Origin: an uncultured Bacteroidaceae bacterium
GTDB lineage: Bacteria > Bacteroidota > Bacteroidia > Bacteroidales > Bacteroidaceae
Assembly: GCA_905233765.1 (NCBI GenBank)
Contig: CAJOCU010000016.1
Span: 1-51,659 of the forward strand
Length of the DNA: 51,659 nt
Direction: 5' to 3'
Made by a program: the position numbers and the translations under genes. A model generated the notes under the pieces. It saw nothing but the letters and a program-made list of their open reading frames with translations, had not been told where the DNA came from and did not search any database. Below, in pieces: positions 8,171 through 16,694 of this stretch (its first letter is position 1; every line of letters starts with the position of its first letter).

Positions 8171-8189
8171 TAGCCAAACAAAAATCAAA

Positions 8190-8237
8190 ATGTACAATGC
8201 AAGGAAACTCACGGAAATATTAAATGAGAGTATGTAA
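8190..8237 (+). other. 15-codon open frame directly abutting the flavodoxin start
   Basis: ATG at 8190 reads MYNARKLTEILNESM and its TAA ends at 8237, the base before the flavodoxin ATG. It lies downstream of the -7 box and so would be transcribed. It could be an upstream leader frame whose translation feeds ribosomes into the next gene, or the remaining N-terminus of a lost gene. It lacks runs of one amino acid. Confidence 0.3.
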
Positions 8238-8798
8238 ATGAAGAAAATAATATTAGCAATGGCAGCACTCCTGGCAATATGCCTGAGTGCTTGCTCACAG
8301 AATAACAAAAAAGAAAGTAAACAGATGAAAGTATTAGTAGCTTATTTCTCAGCCTCTGGCGTGACGGAGGGCGTAGCCAAGCAGTTGGCTGAGGTGACGG
8401 GCGGAGAGCTGCACAAGATTCAGCCCGAACAACCTTATACGGATGCAGACCTTGATTGGCGTGACAAACAAAGCCGTTCTTCTGTTGAGATGCAGGATAA
8501 GAACTCACGTCCTGCCATTACTAACAAGTTGGCAAACATGCAGGACTACGATGTGGTCTATGTCGGATTCCCCATCTGGTGGTACACTTGTCCCACTATC
8601 ATCAACACTTTCATGGAAGCGTACGACTTCAAAGGCAAGACCGTCATTCCCTTCGCCACCTCTGGCGGCAGCAGCATCAAGAAAGCCTGCGAAGACTTGA
8701 AAGCAGCCTATCCTGATGTGAACTGGAAGGAAGGAAAACTTCTGAACAGAGCAAGCAAACAGGAATTGAACGAGTTGCGAGAGCAAAGTGGATTTTAA
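8238..8798 (+). CDS. Flavodoxin-domain lipoprotein
   Basis: 186 residues. A lipoprotein signal ([19 protein letters not shown]) is followed after about 30 residues by a flavodoxin domain: [20 protein letters not shown] holds the FMN phosphate loop (S-A-S-G-V-T), and [19 protein letters not shown] the flavin-stacking region. Lipid-anchored flavodoxins of this kind are common in Bacteroidetes and are thought to act as envelope or periplasmic redox proteins; the electron partner is not known. It is followed by remnants of an aldo/keto reductase, which in related clusters often neighbours such flavodoxins. Confidence 0.88.
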   Translation: MKKIILAMAALLAICLSACSQNNKKESKQMKVLVAYFSASGVTEGVAKQLAEVTGGELHKIQPEQPYTDADLDWRDKQSRSSVEMQDKNSRPAITNKLANMQDYDVVYVGFPIWWYTCPTIINTFMEAYDFKGKTVIPFATSGGSSIKKACEDLKAAYPDVNWKEGKLLNRASKQELNELREQSGF

Positions 8799-8866
8799 TT
8801 CCAACTTTGACTTCAATAATTATTGAATGGCACTACCGAAGTTTGTCATAACAATGAACGGCTACA

Positions 8867-9187
8867 ATGGCACTTGCTCGAAACACTCTCTCGCCTTTGG
8901 CACAAGGCTTGCTCACAGATCGTTACCTGAATGGCATCCCCGATGACAGCCGAATGTCACGGGGTAAGTTTCTGAAGGAATCAATGCTTACGCCCGAGCT
9001 GCTGGCACAGTTGCAGCAGTGGAACAATCAGGCCCGTGAACGCGGCGAGACTCTGGCTGAGACGGCCCTCGCCTGGATTCTGCAGCAGAAGGCTGTCACC
9101 TCCGTCTTGATAGGTGCCAGCTCCACAGCACAGCTGGCGAAGAACTTGCGCTGCATCAAGGCTGCAAATAATTGTACCGCCAGATGA
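8867..9187 (+). pseudogene. C-terminal third of an aldo/keto reductase
   Basis: ARNTLSPLAQGLLTDRYLNG, then ETALAWILQQKAVTSVLIGA and a stop at 9185-9187. These are the Pro-Leu-Ala-Gln-Gly strand and the VLIGASS NADPH-binding segment of YghZ-like aldo/keto reductases. About 100 of the usual 330 residues remain; the catalytic Asp-Tyr-Lys-His part is gone. The last residues (CTAR) also diverge from the family. Confidence 0.75.
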
Positions 9188-9243
9188 AGACACTCAATGA
9201 ATTGCCCTGATGCTTGCACTTCTGCTGATGCTTGCTCTGGACT

Positions 9244-9318
9244 GACGACCCTTACCGTATCAATCGCAACCCGATGTTGACAGGTACGCTCATCTATTTG
9301 GCCGGATCGTCTGTCTGA
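9244..9318 (+). pseudogene. Scrap resembling an isoprenylcysteine methyltransferase-type membrane enzyme
   Basis: DDPYRINRNPMLTGTLIYLA then GSSV and a stop. YRxxRNPM followed by a hydrophobic helix is the SAM-site signature of the ICMT/PEMT membrane methyltransferases. Only about 24 codons remain, so this is a tentative call. The rest of 9188-9397 shows nothing I can assign. Confidence 0.35.
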
Positions 9319-9397
9319 ACCCCGGAAAGGCCTTTACATACAGGGGAACAAACTGAAAATAAAGAATTAGCACGATGCTACAGTGCATTTTTATAAT

Positions 9398-11707
9398 ATG
9401 AAATACGCGGATCTACCCAAACAAAAGTTGAACCATCTGGTGAAGCCGGAAGGAATGAGCCTGGAAGAGTGGCAGGTGATGCTGCGGATGCAGCAGGCAC
9501 AGCGTGAGGATTTACATGTGGAATGTGTCAGCGAACGCTACAATCCAGGTGAATACCGTGTGCAGAGTCCTCTGTCGGGAGGCGTATATAAGGTTGTCTA
9601 TCGTGGACCTAAGAGTCCTTGGAACTACTGCGACTGCATGGATTTCAAGACGTCGCAGCTGGGGACATGCAAGCATATCGAGGCGGCACGTCAGTGGATA
9701 GCTGAACACCACAAACGCATCCATTGGGATCTGCCGGCATACACGAGTGTGTATCTCAGTTATCGCGGCAATGACCGTCGCGTGAGGGTGAGGATTGGCT
9801 CTTCTGCCTCTGAGCCGCTGCGTAAGTTGGTACGACAGTATTTCAACGACCTGGACGAGCTGCTGCCTGCTGCCTATGAATCTTTCGATACTTTTATCCG
9901 TGAGGCCAAGGAGCTGGATCCATCTTTCCGCTATTACTCGGATGCGGCGGATTTCGTGCTGATGCGTCGTGAAGAGATCCGCCGTCGCAAAGTTGTCGAT
10001 ACGACCTATGATGATACAGCGCTTGATGGCCTGCTGCGCACGAAACTCTATGACTACCAGAAGGAAGGCGCGCGTTTCTGTGCCAAGACAGGACGCGCTA
10101 TTCTTGCCGACGAGATGGGCCTAGGCAAAACTGTACAGGCTATAGCCACGGCGGAATTGTTGCGACGCGAGTGCTTTGTGGAGCAGGTGCTGGTGCTTTG
10201 TCCCACGACGCTGAAATACCAGTGGAAACGTGAGATAGAGCGCTTCACGGGTGCCGAGGTGTTGCTCATCGACGGAACACCGGAACAGCGGCGCGAACTG
10301 CTCACCACCACAGCGCCCTACAAGATTGCGTCATACAGCAGCATCAATCAGGATCTGAAGGAGATGCAGGAGCTCTCCACCGACATGGTCATCATGGACG
10401 AGGTGCAGCGACTGAAGAACTGGAATACCCAGATTGCGCGCTCTGTACGTCGCATCCAGTCGCGCTATTCCCTGATCCTCTCCGGCACGCCTTTGGAGAA
10501 TCGGCTGGAAGAGCTCTATAGCATCGTTGAACTCGTAGATCAGTTCCTGCTATCGCCTTATTATCTTTTCCGAGACCGCTATCTAGTCACCGACGATACC
10601 GGACGCACTATCGGCTATCGCAACCTTCAGGAAATCGGTCAGCGATTGGCCCAGGTGATGATTCGCCGGACGAAGGCCGACGTTGCCCTCCAGTTGCCTG
10701 CTCGCATCGATAAGAACCTCTTTGTTCCGATGACCACCGAGCAGCTCGACGCTCACCACACGCTGAAGCAGCTGGCTGCACGACTTGTGGCTAAATGGCA
10801 TCGCCAGCATTTCCTCTCGGAGATGGATCGCAAGCAGTTGTTGCTGACACTCTCTCAGATGAGAATGGCGTGCGATAGCCTTTATGTCCTCGACGAACAC
10901 AGCCGTTATGATACGAAGGTCGAGGAGACGATGAATATCCTGAATGAATGTGGCGTGACCGAGGATGGCCTAAGTAACGGTCAGCTGGGCCCTAAGGTGG
11001 TCATCTTCAGCCAGTGGGAGCGGATGACCCGACTGGTGGCGCAGGAATTGGAAAAGAGTGGGGTGGAGTATGTCTATCTGCACGGCAATGTGCCGGCCAG
11101 GGAACGCAAGGAGCGGGTGGAGATGTTCTGCTCGGATCCTAATGTGCGCGTATTCCTCTCCACCGATGCAGGCAGCGTAGGGCTAAACCTTCAGGTGGCT
11201 AATGTGCTCATCAATCTGGACGTGCCTTGGAATCCGGCGGTGCTGGAGCAACGCATCGGTCGGATTCATCGGATCGGGCAGCAGCGTGGCGTGGAGGTGA
11301 TCAATCTTATCTCGGCAGGCTCTATTGAGGAGGATATGCTGTCGAAACTCCGCTTCAAGGCTTCGCTGTTCGAAGGGGTGCTGGATGGTGGCGAGGATGC
11401 CGTATTCCTGGACAATGACCAGTTCGATGGGTTGCTCAGTGGCTTGCAGGATTACATGGAGGAGGGGGCTCAGAAACCTGCTCTGGGCATTTCGGCTGAG
11501 GACGCAGAACAGCACCGCGAGGCTGTGCAAACGGAATTGACGTTTGCCGAGGCCGACGAGACGCCAACGGAAGAGGGGCAGCGTGCGATGGAGCCGGACT
11601 CCGATGCTGCCGCACTATTGCGTGCTTTCTCCCGACTGCTTCAAGCCGATGAAGCGACGCGACAGAAACTGGCCGCTCTGCTTGAACAGCTAGCACAGAA
11701 TCTGTAA
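9398..11707 (+). CDS. SWIM zinc finger - SNF2-family helicase
   Basis: 769 residues from the ATG at 9398 (a GTG five codons earlier is possible). An N-terminal SWIM zinc finger is seen as C78xC80...C91xH93 (YCDCMDF...GTCKHI). A SNF2/DEAD-like ATPase follows: Walker A DEMGLGKT near 238-245, Walker B DEVQ at 334-337, SGTPLENRLEEL, and the C-terminal helicase lobe ending in QRIGRIHRIGQ near 618-628. The last 90 residues are acidic and probably flexible. Family members translocate on double-stranded DNA and remodel or repair protein-DNA complexes; the precise role of SWIM-SNF2 proteins in Bacteroidetes is unclear. It converges on the TPR gene with only 11 bases between the two stops. Confidence 0.92.
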   Translation: MKYADLPKQKLNHLVKPEGMSLEEWQVMLRMQQAQREDLHVECVSERYNPGEYRVQSPLSGGVYKVVYRGPKSPWNYCDCMDFKTSQLGTCKHIEAARQWIAEHHKRIHWDLPAYTSVYLSYRGNDRRVRVRIGSSASEPLRKLVRQYFNDLDELLPAAYESFDTFIREAKELDPSFRYYSDAADFVLMRREEIRRRKVVDTTYDDTALDGLLRTKLYDYQKEGARFCAKTGRAILADEMGLGKTVQAIATAELLRRECFVEQVLVLCPTTLKYQWKREIERFTGAEVLLIDGTPEQRRELLTTTAPYKIASYSSINQDLKEMQELSTDMVIMDEVQRLKNWNTQIARSVRRIQSRYSLILSGTPLENRLEELYSIVELVDQFLLSPYYLFRDRYLVTDDTGRTIGYRNLQEIGQRLAQVMIRRTKADVALQLPARIDKNLFVPMTTEQLDAHHTLKQLAARLVAKWHRQHFLSEMDRKQLLLTLSQMRMACDSLYVLDEHSRYDTKVEETMNILNECGVTEDGLSNGQLGPKVVIFSQWERMTRLVAQELEKSGVEYVYLHGNVPARERKERVEMFCSDPNVRVFLSTDAGSVGLNLQVANVLINLDVPWNPAVLEQRIGRIHRIGQQRGVEVINLISAGSIEEDMLSKLRFKASLFEGVLDGGEDAVFLDNDQFDGLLSGLQDYMEEGAQKPALGISAEDAEQHREAVQTELTFAEADETPTEEGQRAMEPDSDAAALLRAFSRLLQADEATRQKLAALLEQLAQNL

Positions 11708-11718
11708 TAAGGTCTGGC

Positions 11719-12591
11719 TTATTTCTTTACCTTCAGGCCAGCGGCTCCAGCCACCTCGGCAGGTGAAGCCCCTAACCTTGCTGCGATGCGAACGTCTTCG
11801 CGTGCCAAGCGCTTGCGCTTTGTCTTGGTATAAAAGTTGGCACGTGCCAAGCGGAAACTGACGTTTTCCGGTTCTATTTCAATGGCTTTGCCGTAGTCTG
11901 CTTCGGCTAGCTCATACAATTTGCGGTCGAATTCCATGCCTGCTCTGATGGCATAGCCTGCGGCGTGAGTGGGGTATAGGTCGATGGCTCGGGTGATGGT
12001 CTCCATGGCTTCATGAGGCCTGCGGTCGTTGTCGTTCACCAGGGCCAGTCCCAGAAGCGCTTGCTCATGTGTTGGATCCTGTTGCAGCAGTTTCTGGTAG
12101 TCCGCTCGGGCGTCTTTCAGCAGGTGTTGCCGCTGTCGGATGTAAGCCCGCATGAGTAGTGCTTCGGCGTGGTCGGGAGACTTGTCGAGCACCTCGTTGT
12201 AGTCTGCCAGCGCGCGCGATTCATTGCCCATCTTCAGGTAGAGCGAGGCACGATTCAGCAACAGCCCCATCGTCCCTGGCGCCAGCGCCAGGGCCTGACG
12301 ATAGTCTTCCAGTGCCTCGGCCTCGCGACCTGTGCGCTCTGCGATGCTGGCGAGATGGCTCCATACGATGACGTTGCCTTGTGCTTGGGGCGACTCCTTC
12401 AACGCCTGCTTAAACAGACGCTCTGCCAACTGCAGGCTGTCGTCCTCCATCGCCGTGACCGCTTGGCGCACGAGCAATTGGTAACTGCTAGGACTCACCC
12501 CCTTACCCCTCCCGTCAGGGAGGGGTGCCGTTACTTGAGAGAGTAATGTGGAAGGAAGAAAGAAAAAGAGGACAAGAAATAAATGCTTCAT
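11719..12591 (-). CDS. Secreted/periplasmic TPR-repeat protein
   Basis: 290 residues: signal peptide ([19 protein letters not shown]) and about six tetratricopeptide repeats from residue 45 to 275, for example [20 protein letters not shown] and [20 protein letters not shown]. TPRs mediate protein contacts; no catalytic domain is present. Its ATG overlaps the stop of leuB in ATGA, so the two are translationally coupled, although a functional link to leucine synthesis is not expected. Residues 22-35 ([14 protein letters not shown]) are encoded by a copy of the palindromic element, just after the signal peptide, where an insertion would be harmless. Confidence 0.88.
   Translation of the reverse strand: MKHLFLVLFFFLPSTLLSQVTAPLPDGRGKGVSPSSYQLLVRQAVTAMEDDSLQLAERLFKQALKESPQAQGNVIVWSHLASIAERTGREAEALEDYRQALALAPGTMGLLLNRASLYLKMGNESRALADYNEVLDKSPDHAEALLMRAYIRQRQHLLKDARADYQKLLQQDPTHEQALLGLALVNDNDRRPHEAMETITRAIDLYPTHAAGYAIRAGMEFDRKLYELAEADYGKAIEIEPENVSFRLARANFYTKTKRKRLAREDVRIAARLGASPAEVAGAAGLKVKK
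12494..12530. repeat. Intragenic palindromic element, copy 1 (in the TPR gene)
   Basis: Core CCCCTCCC-GTCA-GGGAGGGG at 12506-12525, eight perfect pairs and a four-base loop, flanked by ACTCACCCCCTTA on the left. In the gene it encodes [10 protein letters not shown]. Confidence 0.85.
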
Positions 12592-13652
12592 AAGAGGGCC
12601 TTTATGTAATCTACAATCCAGGCTCCGACTTCCTTCGTCCCATATTTGGCACCGCCCTCCACCTGTATCTCCGGTGTTCGGACGTTGGCATCAAGGCTGG
12701 CGCAGACGGCTTTGCGAATGACGGAGCCTTCGGCTTTCAGTCCGAAGTACTCGAAGAGCATCGCCACCGAGAGGATTTGTGCCAGCGGGTTGGCGATGTT
12801 TTGGCCTTTTGCTTGTGGCCATGAGCCGTGAATGGGCTCAAAGACGGGTGTGTGTTCGCCCGTGCTGGCGGATGGGAGCAGCCCCATGGAGCCTGTGATG
12901 CACGAGCCTTCGTCGGTGAGAATGTCGCCGAAGGTGTTCTCTGTCACGATGACATCAAAGAAACGGGGCTCCTGCAGCATCCGCATCGAGGCGTTATCGA
13001 CATACATGTAGTCTGTGCGCACCTCTGGGTATTCCGCCTCCATCTCCTTGGCGATCTGCCTCCACAGTCGGCTCGACGCCAGAATATTGGCTTTATCCAC
13101 GACCGTCAGGTGTTTGTGCCGGCGCATCGCATATTCAAAGCCTATGCGCAGAATCCGTTCTATCTCCGGGCGTGTGTAATAGTTGGTGTCGTAGGCCTTG
13201 TCGTTGTCCTGATAGCGCTCGCCGAAATACATTCCGCCCGTCAACTCGCGGATGCAGATGAAGTCTGCACCCCGCACCAGCTCATCCTTTAGCGGCGACT
13301 TGTGAATCAGGCAGTCGAAGGTCTCCACGGGACGAATGTTGGCGAATAGCCCCAACCGCTTGCGCATAGCCAGCAAGCCCTGCTCGGGACGCACTTTGGC
13401 CGTGGGGTCGTTGTCATATTTGGGATCGCCGACGGCGCTGAACAGCACTGCATCGGCGCGCATACACGTCTGGAATGTCTCTTCGGGGAATGGGTCGCCA
13501 ACTTTGTCAATGGCGGTGGCGCCGCAAATGGCGTAGTCGTACGTCACTTTGTGGCCAAACATCTCGCACACCGCGGTCATCACGGCCACACCCTGTTCGC
13601 TAATCTCTGGCCCGATACCGTCGCCGGGCAACACGGCAATTTTGAATTCCAT
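12588..13652 (-). CDS. leuB: 3-isopropylmalate dehydrogenase
   Basis: 354 residues; NAD-dependent oxidative decarboxylation of 3-isopropylmalate, the third step in leucine synthesis. Starts [20 protein letters not shown], the family N-terminus. Also visible are the substrate Arg loop ([15 protein letters not shown]), the Tyr of [11 protein letters not shown], the Lys of VDKANIL, the metal-site DILTDEGS and the NAD loop [20 protein letters not shown]. The match to the family is close over the whole length. It is separated by about 11 kb and nine genes from leuA-leuC-leuD, although all lie on the same strand. Spacing to the upstream 2-hydroxyacid dehydrogenase gene is 30 bases of AT-rich repeats. 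Confidence 0.96.
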   Translation of the reverse strand: MEFKIAVLPGDGIGPEISEQGVAVMTAVCEMFGHKVTYDYAICGATAIDKVGDPFPEETFQTCMRADAVLFSAVGDPKYDNDPTAKVRPEQGLLAMRKRLGLFANIRPVETFDCLIHKSPLKDELVRGADFICIRELTGGMYFGERYQDNDKAYDTNYYTRPEIERILRIGFEYAMRRHKHLTVVDKANILASSRLWRQIAKEMEAEYPEVRTDYMYVDNASMRMLQEPRFFDVIVTENTFGDILTDEGSCITGSMGLLPSASTGEHTPVFEPIHGSWPQAKGQNIANPLAQILSVAMLFEYFGLKAEGSVIRKAVCASLDANVRTPEIQVEGGAKYGTKEVGAWIVDYIKALL

Positions 13653-13682
13653 CGATTTATTTACAATTTGACGATTTACATT

Positions 13683-14648
13683 TTACAATTTGGCAGTTCC
13701 ATTCACAACGTTGATGGTTTTTCCCTCCATGAATGCCTTTAGGTTGGCTGTTGCGATGGCTATCAGGCGGCTGCGAGCCTCTCGCGTGGCCCATGCGATA
13801 TGAGGTGTCAGGTAGCAACGCGGAGCGCTAAGCAGCGGGTTCTCGGGGCTTGGCGGCTCCGTGGAGAGCACGTCGGCGCAGTATGCCGCAAGCCGATTCT
13901 CTCGTAGCGCTGTCGCCACCGCCAGCTCATCGACGAGGGGACCTCGTCCCGTGTTGATGAGGATAGCCGATGGCTTCATTGTTGCCAGGGTTACAGGGTT
14001 CACCATCGAGCGCGTCTCGGGTGTCAGCGGACAATGGAGCGAGAGTACGTCTGCCTCGTGCTGGGCCGTTTCCCACGTCACCTTTTCGATGCCCATGGGC
14101 AATGCCTCCTGCGGCTGGCTCGTCACCGCTATCACCCTCATGCCGAAGGCCTGAGCAATGCGTGCCACTGCTTTTCCTATGTTCCCTAAACCATAGATGG
14201 CAAAAGTCTTGTCAGCCAGTTCTGTCAGGGGCGTGTCGGACCATGTGAAGTCAGGTGACTGGGGCCAGCGATCAGCGCGTTCAGCATAGTGATTCACGCT
14301 GTGGGTTACGTTTAGCAAGTGAGCGAACACCAGCTGTGCTACGGAGTTAGTGCTGTAGGCTGGGATGTTTGTCACGTCAATGCCCCGTTTGCGTGCAGCA
14401 GCGACATCCACTACATTATAGCCTGTCGCCAATACACCGATATAACGCAAGTGGGGTAGGGCATTGATGATTTCGGCGGTGAGCACCACTTTGTTTGTGA
14501 GCACGGCCTCTGCCTCGCAGCAACGCTCAAGCGTCTGTTCGGCGCTGGTGCGGTCATACACCGTTAGCTGCACGTCCAATGCCTTGAGGGCTTGCCAGCT
14601 CAGATCTTGTTGTGTGACGGAGAAACCGTCGAGAATCACCACGTTCAT
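13683..14648 (-). CDS. D-2-hydroxyacid dehydrogenase (glycerate dehydrogenase-like)
   Basis: 321 residues. Catalytic triad of the family: Arg in NTGRGPLVDE, Glu in STEPPSPENP and His in TPHIAWAT. The dinucleotide fold has GLGNIG, but at the place where an Asp normally closes the motif (17 residues on) there is Thr (AVTSQ), which hints at NADP(H) rather than NAD(H). The HIAWAT and YSTNSVAQLVFAH segments recall hydroxypyruvate/glycerate dehydrogenases. It reduces a 2-keto acid or oxidises a D-2-hydroxy acid; substrate not fixed by sequence. It lies between the NUDIX gene (16 bases) and leuB. Confidence 0.88.
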   Translation of the reverse strand: MNVVILDGFSVTQQDLSWQALKALDVQLTVYDRTSAEQTLERCCEAEAVLTNKVVLTAEIINALPHLRYIGVLATGYNVVDVAAARKRGIDVTNIPAYSTNSVAQLVFAHLLNVTHSVNHYAERADRWPQSPDFTWSDTPLTELADKTFAIYGLGNIGKAVARIAQAFGMRVIAVTSQPQEALPMGIEKVTWETAQHEADVLSLHCPLTPETRSMVNPVTLATMKPSAILINTGRGPLVDELAVATALRENRLAAYCADVLSTEPPSPENPLLSAPRCYLTPHIAWATREARSRLIAIATANLKAFMEGKTINVVNGTAKL

Positions 14649-14664
14649 AGTTGTATTCTATTTC

Positions 14665-15264
14665 CTACAACCCTGAGAAATATTTGTAGAGGGCGGCGAG
14701 CATGGAGGCTTGCATGAATTCGCCACGCAGGAGCATCTGCTTGACTTCCTCAGGCTGGAAGGTGTATATCTCGATGTCCTCGGTGGCGTCGAGGTGTTGT
14801 TCGGCAGTCTTCTCAACACCCACGGCCACGTAACTGTGGGTGATGTTGTTCATGGCGCTGGCATTGCAGGAGAATTGCATGGCCTCGTGCCATTCGCCGC
14901 CAGAGTAACCAGTCTCCTCGAGCAACTCGCGCTGGGCGGCAACGAGCGGCTCTTCGCCCTCTTCGACACAGCCTGCGACAATCTCGAAACAGGTGCGCCC
15001 AAGGCCGTGGCGGTACTGACGGATGATGACCATCTGTCCGTCCTTGGTGACGGCAACGACATGTACCCAAGTGGGGTACTCGAGCACGTAGTATTCATCG
15101 TTGATGCGGCCATCGGGTAACTGGCAGGTGTCGCGACGTGCGGTGAGCCATGGGCGGCGGAAGAGGTATTCGCTCTTGAGTGTTTTCCAGTCCATGGAAG
15201 ACTCACCCCCGCCCCCTTCTGTTAGGGAGGGTAGAGGCTGGCACTTAGTCTGTTCTTTATTCAT
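14665..15264 (-). CDS. NUDIX hydrolase, ADP-ribose pyrophosphatase-like
   Basis: 199 residues from the ATG at 15264, or 176 from ATG 15195. The Nudix box is complete: GCVEEGEEPLVAAQRELLEE followed by TGY fits Gx5Ex7REUxEExGU. Upstream, RQYRHGLGRTCFEIVAG resembles ADP-ribose/nucleotide-sugar pyrophosphatases. The family sequence starts at about MDWKTLKSEYLF (15195); the preceding residues (QPLPSLTEGGGGESS) come from a palindromic element. The 15264 start overlaps the rhaB stop by eight bases, so coupling is possible if it is used. Expected to hydrolyse ADP-ribose or a related nucleoside diphosphate compound in the cytoplasm. Confidence 0.88.
   Translation of the reverse strand: MNKEQTKCQPLPSLTEGGGGESSMDWKTLKSEYLFRRPWLTARRDTCQLPDGRINDEYYVLEYPTWVHVVAVTKDGQMVIIRQYRHGLGRTCFEIVAGCVEEGEEPLVAAQRELLEETGYSGGEWHEAMQFSCNASAMNNITHSYVAVGVEKTAEQHLDATEDIEIYTFQPEEVKQMLLRGEFMQASMLAALYKYFSGL
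15200..15243. repeat. Intragenic palindromic element, copy 2 (5' end of the NUDIX gene)
   Basis: GACTCACCCCCGCCCCCTTC then TGTTAGGGAGGGTAGAGG. The left flank ACTCACCCCC is shared with copy 1; the core arms are weaker (CCCTTCTGTTAGGGAGGG). It encodes PLPSLTEGGGGES. Confidence 0.7.
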
Positions 15265-16684
15265 AAGACTTTAATTCAATGCTGTTCCTGATGATTGCGC
15301 GCATCTCGGTGAGCGAGCCAACAAGGCCAGCAGCGCGTACTTGCACGAGGGCGTTGCCTAGGGCGGTTCCTTCCTGTGGACCTGCGATAACGGGCATCCC
15401 GAGGGCATCGGCCGTGAACTGCATCAGATACTGGTTGCGTGAACCACCGCCGATAACGTGGAGACGTTGGATATCAACGGGCGTGAGGCGACGGAGGATG
15501 TCGATAATCTCGCGATAGCGGGCGGCCAGCGAGCGGAAGATGACGCGGACGTAGTCGGCAGCTGTCACAGGCAGCGGCTGATGGGTCTCGGTGAGGTAGT
15601 CACAGATGGCGGCGGTCATCGAGGCGGGATGAGCGAAGCGTGAGTCGTCGGGCTGGATGATGCTGTCGCAGGTGGACTGGAGGCAGAGGGCATTCAACTC
15701 GTTCACATCTGCCAGAATATCTTTAAACTTCACGCTGTCACCTTTAAACTCTTTACGGCACTGCTCGAAGATCCAGAGGCCCGTGATGTTCTTGAGGAAA
15801 CGTGTGGTGTGGTCAAGACCGCCTTCGTTGGTGAAGTTTTCGGCGAAACTGTCTTGATTGATAATGGGGGTGGGACTCTCCACACCGAGGAGACTCCAGG
15901 TGCCACAGCTGAGGTAGGCGAAATTGGCATCCTCTGCAGGCACTGCGGCCACTGCAGAGGCGGTATCGTGAGATCCAACTGCCACAACGGGGATGGCGCC
16001 GAGGCCTGTAGCCTCCTGCACTTGCGGCGTGAGTACGCCTACGCGCTCACCAGGTTGTACCAGACGACCGAAGCGATCGCGCGTAAGCCCGATGGTCTGA
16101 AGTAAATCGACATCGAGGTCGCCTGTGCGAGGATTGAGCATCTGCGAGGTGGAAGCCACCGTGTATTCGCAGACCGCCTCACCCGTGAGCATATAGATGA
16201 GGGCATCGGGAATGAACAGGATCTTGTCGGCCTGTTGCAGGGCGGCATTGCCGGCACGGCGAAGGGTATCAAGCTGGAAGAGCGAGTTGAAGGGCATAAA
16301 CTGAATGCCGGTGCGCTCATACACCTCCTGCTGTGGCATTCGGTCGGCAAAGTAACGCTCCATAGCGCCATCGGTGTGCGGGTCGCGGTAGCAATAGGGG
16401 ATGCTGAGGAGCTGGCCGCTCTTGTCGAAAAAGGCGAAGTCGCAACCCCATGTGTCGATGCCGATGCTCTGCAACTCGATTCCTTCGGCTTTCACCTGAC
16501 GCAGTGCACGAAGAATCTCGTTGTAGAGATGGGGCAGGTCCCAGAAGATATGCCCTGCGAGAGGCAGCTGTGGATTCTCGAAACGGGTGAATTCGCGCAT
16601 GTCAACGCGCTGCCCGTCGAAAGTGGCGATGACGGTGCGGCCGCTGGTGGCACCGAGGTCAACGGCAAGAAAGTGGTATGGCAT
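15257..16684 (-). CDS. rhaB: Rhamnulokinase
   Basis: 475 residues, FGGY carbohydrate kinase family: phosphorylates L-rhamnulose to rhamnulose 1-phosphate. ATP/phosphate loop FLAVDLGATSGRTVIA at the N-terminus; GIDTWGCDFAFFD holds the catalytic Asp region; SCGTWSLLGVES and the C-terminal VIGGGSRNQYLMQFTADALG are characteristic of RhaB. The partner genes rhaD (44.5 kb) and rhaA (49.2 kb) are in this window but not adjacent. Here it follows the export-permease genes by 10 bases and overlaps the NUDIX gene, so it may be read from the TolC-HlyD promoter rather than a rhamnose-specific one. No AraC gene adjoins it. Confidence 0.94.
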   Translation of the reverse strand: MPYHFLAVDLGATSGRTVIATFDGQRVDMREFTRFENPQLPLAGHIFWDLPHLYNEILRALRQVKAEGIELQSIGIDTWGCDFAFFDKSGQLLSIPYCYRDPHTDGAMERYFADRMPQQEVYERTGIQFMPFNSLFQLDTLRRAGNAALQQADKILFIPDALIYMLTGEAVCEYTVASTSQMLNPRTGDLDVDLLQTIGLTRDRFGRLVQPGERVGVLTPQVQEATGLGAIPVVAVGSHDTASAVAAVPAEDANFAYLSCGTWSLLGVESPTPIINQDSFAENFTNEGGLDHTTRFLKNITGLWIFEQCRKEFKGDSVKFKDILADVNELNALCLQSTCDSIIQPDDSRFAHPASMTAAICDYLTETHQPLPVTAADYVRVIFRSLAARYREIIDILRRLTPVDIQRLHVIGGGSRNQYLMQFTADALGMPVIAGPQEGTALGNALVQVRAAGLVGSLTEMRAIIRNSIELKSYE

Positions 16685-16694
16685 AGATATGTTC

